Shown here: piece after piece, positions 5,790-7,703 of the stretch | Layout: every line of letters begins with the position of its first letter | Position numbering within the stretch: the first letter of the stretch is position 1 | Assembly: GCA_010092805.1 (NCBI GenBank) | Contig: JAADYY010000127.1 | Location: 1 to 7,703 of the forward strand | DNA from: Chloroflexota bacterium | GTDB lineage: Bacteria; Chloroflexota; Anaerolineae; Aggregatilineales; Phototrophicaceae | Length of the DNA: 7,703 nt | Reading direction: 5' to 3' | The notes under the pieces: generated by a model | What the model saw: the letters and a program-made list of their open reading frames with translations, nothing else | What the model was told of the DNA's origin: nothing | Database searches by the model: none | Translations under genes and position numbers: made by a program

Positions 5790-6257
5790 GATGGCCTTGA
5801 TCACAAACGTGATGTCCCCGGCGGGCGCGTGCACCACGACCTCATCGCCCACCTTCGCGCCCATTAACGCCTTGCCCAGCGGGCTTTCCGCCGAGATTTT
5901 CCCCGCGCTGGGGTTGGCTTCCGCCGACCCGACCAGATGATAGACTTCGGTTTCACTCTCACCCGCTTCGGCCACCGTGATCTTCGCGCCAATCGACACG
6001 ACGTCGCGGTGTTCCGTCTCTTCGATCAACTGGGCGCTGCTGAGGATGGCCTCTAAGCGCGCAATTTCGCCCTCGACAAACGCCTGCTCATTCTTGGCGT
6101 CTTCGTACTCGGCGTTCTCGGTGAGATCGCCGCCCTCTTCCAACGCCTGATGCAGGCGGTCGGCCACTTCATAGCGGCGCACTTCCTGCAAATACTTCAG
6201 ACGTTCTTCAAGCTGTTGCAGACCTGCCGGGGTTAGGTATTGTGGTTGGTTGACCAT
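5784..6257 (-). CDS. greA: Transcription elongation factor GreA
   Basis: Rescues backtracked RNA polymerase by stimulating cleavage of the nascent transcript's 3' end in the secondary channel. At 157 residues it has the typical length. The N-terminal coiled coil spans about 8-78. Its acidic tip GGDLTENAEYEDAKNEQ (42-58) carries the metal-coordinating Asp44 and Glu47, equivalent to D41 and E44 of E. coli GreA. The C-terminal FKBP-like domain (about 84-157) has the family signature ISAESPLGKALMGAKVGDEV. ATG 6257 has AAAGGAG 10 bases upstream. A good promoter lies about 115 bases before the start and an intrinsic terminator follows, so greA can be a single-gene unit. Next downstream is lysS, a gene order seen in several bacterial phyla. 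Confidence 0.97.
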   Translation of the reverse strand: MVNQPQYLTPAGLQQLEERLKYLQEVRRYEVADRLHQALEEGGDLTENAEYEDAKNEQAFVEGEIARLEAILSSAQLIEETEHRDVVSIGAKITVAEAGESETEVYHLVGSAEANPSAGKISAESPLGKALMGAKVGDEVVVHAPAGDITFVIKAIA

Positions 6258-6267
6258 AATTAAATGG

Positions 6268-6274
6268 CTCCTTT
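6268..6274 (-). promoter_or_regulatory. Ribosome binding site of greA
   Basis: AAAGGAG on the minus strand, 10 bases before ATG 6257, in an AT-rich context. It is the best Shine-Dalgarno in the window. Confidence 0.7.
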
Positions 6275-6313
6275 AAGTAGAGAGTGCGCTTGACCACTGT
6301 AAGATCGCAAAGA

Positions 6314-6329
6314 CACAGCCAGTGCTGTG
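6314..6329 (-). other. Hairpin in the greA leader
   Basis: CACAGC and GCTGTG arms around a 4-base loop, a 6-bp stem extendable by a G-U pair on the minus strand. It lies in the predicted greA leader, about 57 bases before the start codon. No T run follows, so it is not an obvious attenuator. Confidence 0.4.
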
Positions 6330-6338
6330 CCCCAATTG

Positions 6339-6367
6339 ACGCGACTCGGTTTGGCTTCACGCGATTC
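6339..6367 (-). repeat. Direct repeat of 9 bases just after the predicted greA transcription start
   Basis: On the minus strand GAATCGCGT (6367-6359) and GAGTCGCGT (6347-6339) differ by one base and are 20 bases apart, about two helical turns. Such an arrangement just downstream of a promoter could be an operator for a dimeric regulator. No family is assigned. Confidence 0.35.
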
Positions 6368-6373
6368 ACCAAT

Positions 6374-6402
6374 AGTATAACGCGAACAAGTGCAGAAGTA
6401 AA
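6374..6402 (-). promoter_or_regulatory. Sigma-70-type promoter of greA
   Basis: On the minus strand TTTACT (6402-6397, 4 of 6 to the -35 consensus), a 17-base spacer, and TATACT (6379-6374, 5 of 6 to the -10 consensus), in an AT-rich stretch between two GC-rich genes. Transcription would start near 6367, leaving a leader of about 110 bases. Confidence 0.65.
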
Positions 6403-6458
6403 GTAGAAATAGAATTAACATGCCGCATGGATGCGCCGTTCGATCTTGCCGTGTGTGA

Positions 6459-7703
6459 TCAGGTGGCGACGGGCAGTGCCACGCTGAAGGTGCTGCCCAC
6501 ATGCTCCTCGCCAGAGAAGAACAACGCACCGTTTTGCAGCTCCAGAACTTGCCGGGCCAGGAACAGCCGCAGCCCGGTACCGCGAAGCCGCCGCACCAAC
6601 TCGCGGTGCTGCGAGCGCCAGAAGGGCTGCCCGATATATTCAAGATCTTCCGGCGTCAGGCCAATGCCGTTATCGGCGACGCTGAAGACAACATGCGTGC
6701 CCACATTATCGACCGTCAAGCGGCTGGCACCATCGCGCGGCGTGTAACGGATGGCGTTATCGACCAGGTCGTTGATGATCGTCACGGTGCGGTCGTAGTC
6801 GGCACGGATGAGCGGCAGCCCAGCGTCCACTTGCACCGATAGGCGGTGATTGCGGGCGGCTGCGCGCATTTTCAGCGGTTCGCCGATGCCTGCGATCATC
6901 TGCGCTGGGTCGATCTCGGCGACCGCCACTTTCAGGCGGCCTTCGCGCAGTTGCAGCATTTGCTCAATCGAGTCCAGCAGCCGCAGCGCAGATTCGGCGT
7001 TGTCGCGCAGGGTGTAGAGCATCTCTGCCTGATCGGTGGCACCGGCCAGCGGGCCGTCCTCCAGGAGTTCGGTTTGCGCGCGCATCAACACCAGCACGGG
7101 TTTGAGCACCTCGTTCATGCTGCTGATCAACTGCGCGGCGTCCGGCACGTCGATATGGCCGTCACCGAGCAGCCCTGTCCCCAACTCGGACGCATCCAGC
7201 ACCGACGGATCGAGGCGGTTGGTCTGTTGGGGGCGGCGCTCCGGCTGCGGCTCGGCGCGCACCCGGCTGTATTGGGCACCCACTTGCGCCTGATACTCTT
7301 CGGAGTCGACGTAATCGAACAGATCGCCCGCACTTTCGTCGGCGGTGGTCACAGGTTCGTCGATCTCGGTCGATTCGCGGCGGTCGGTGAGCTGCCCCGT
7401 GTCGTCAGGCATCAGTTCCGCTTCCAGATCGGCGTAGCGAATGCCCTCGTGAAACTCGACCTCGTCAAAGCTGATGCCGGCCAACTCAAGTTCTTCGGCG
7501 GTGCCCGGCGGGTCGTCGGTGTAATACGGCGCGATTGCCGGGTCGTTGAGCAGCTTCGTGTTGATCTGCACATCGAAGGCGGCGAGATCGTTGGTCGAGG
7601 CTTGCGGTTGGTCATCGTCCAGCGCCTCGATCTCGTCCAGGCTGGGGTTTTGCGCCGCAGCAACCGCACCCTCATCCATTTGATCGGCGGTTGCCGCGTC
7701 AAA
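6459..7703 (-). CDS. Histidine-kinase-like protein with acidic N-terminal region and Asn in the H-box (5' end outside window)
   Basis: The frame is open to the window edge (FDAATADQ precedes the first ATG at 7679), so the true start is probably outside; at least 414 residues are visible. Numbering is from ATG 7679. Residues 1-180 are acidic and low in complexity, with many Asp/Glu and no recognisable fold. A HisKA-like helical pair covers about 181-250 (AAQLISSMNEVLKPVLVLM, then LRDNAESALRLLDSIEQML). The ATPase domain at about 268-404 has the N box (INDLVDNAIRYTP, N308), G1 (DNGIGL, 336-341), FWRS and G2 (LRGTGLRL, 365-372), ending in VGSTFSVALP. The H-box SHELRTPL reads MNEVLKPV, with the phosphoacceptor histidine replaced by Asn189 while the following Glu and the Pro are kept. 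No membrane segment or response regulator is visible. The next gene is greA, behind its own promoter. It could be a regulatory ATP-binding protein. Confidence 0.87.
   Translation of the reverse strand, partial: FDAATADQMDEGAVAAAQNPSLDEIEALDDDQPQASTNDLAAFDVQINTKLLNDPAIAPYYTDDPPGTAEELELAGISFDEVEFHEGIRYADLEAELMPDDTGQLTDRRESTEIDEPVTTADESAGDLFDYVDSEEYQAQVGAQYSRVRAEPQPERRPQQTNRLDPSVLDASELGTGLLGDGHIDVPDAAQLISSMNEVLKPVLVLMRAQTELLEDGPLAGATDQAEMLYTLRDNAESALRLLDSIEQMLQLREGRLKVAVAEIDPAQMIAGIGEPLKMRAAARNHRLSVQVDAGLPLIRADYDRTVTIINDLVDNAIRYTPRDGASRLTVDNVGTHVVFSVADNGIGLTPEDLEYIGQPFWRSQHRELVRRLRGTGLRLFLARQVLELQNGALFFSGEEHVGSTFSVALPVAT

Noticed and set aside
6424..6435. CGCAT/ATGCG inverted repeat after the partial kinase-like gene as its terminator
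   Set aside because: Only 4-5 bp with a 2-4 base loop; the T-rich sequence after it is better explained by the greA promoter region.

Overview
This is a GC-rich bacterial segment of about 7.7 kb, with every supported gene on the minus strand, so the reading order is from high to low coordinates. It has no rRNA, tRNA, CRISPR array, insertion sequence or phage gene. The gene set (histidine-kinase-like proteins, greA, lysS, serS, a MerR/BldC-type regulator and the start of dprA) is chromosomal. The protein style points to Chloroflexota, perhaps an Anaerolineae-like lineage: the LysRS signature wording, a TPGGHRRF helix-turn-helix joined to an RsbRD-like helical domain, and kinase-like proteins with eroded H-boxes. 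This assignment is inferred from protein character only and is moderate at best.

Layout in transcription order. (1) 7703-6459: a histidine-kinase-like protein cut by the window edge, with a long acidic, probably disordered N-terminal part, a HisKA-like helical pair and an intact ATPase domain. (2) 6402-5705: greA with a good promoter, a long leader of about 110 nt and a strong intrinsic terminator. (3) 5631-4102: lysS. (4) 3956-2802: a second histidine-kinase-like protein, with a PAS-like sensor and an intact ATPase domain, followed by an intrinsic terminator. (5) 2683-926: a small single-pass membrane protein followed closely by serS, then a strong hairpin. (6) 796-1: a HTH/RsbRD-like regulator with its own -10 box, immediately followed by dprA, which runs off the window.

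The central part is information-processing housekeeping: two aminoacyl-tRNA synthetases and a transcript-cleavage factor. It is flanked and interrupted by signalling proteins. The most notable observation is that both kinase-like proteins keep the nucleotide-binding motifs (N, G1 and G2 boxes) but lack the phosphoacceptor histidine: by alignment it is Asn in one and Gly in the other. They may be ATP-binding signalling proteins that do not autophosphorylate in the usual way. The second notable observation is the regulator with an RsbRD-like domain, whose stop codon lies two codons before, and in frame with, the start of dprA. This suggests that a stress- or signal-sensing DNA-binding protein is co-translated with the competence/recombination factor DprA.

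Intergenic gaps are all under 210 bases. Their contents (promoters, terminators, hairpins) are listed individually.
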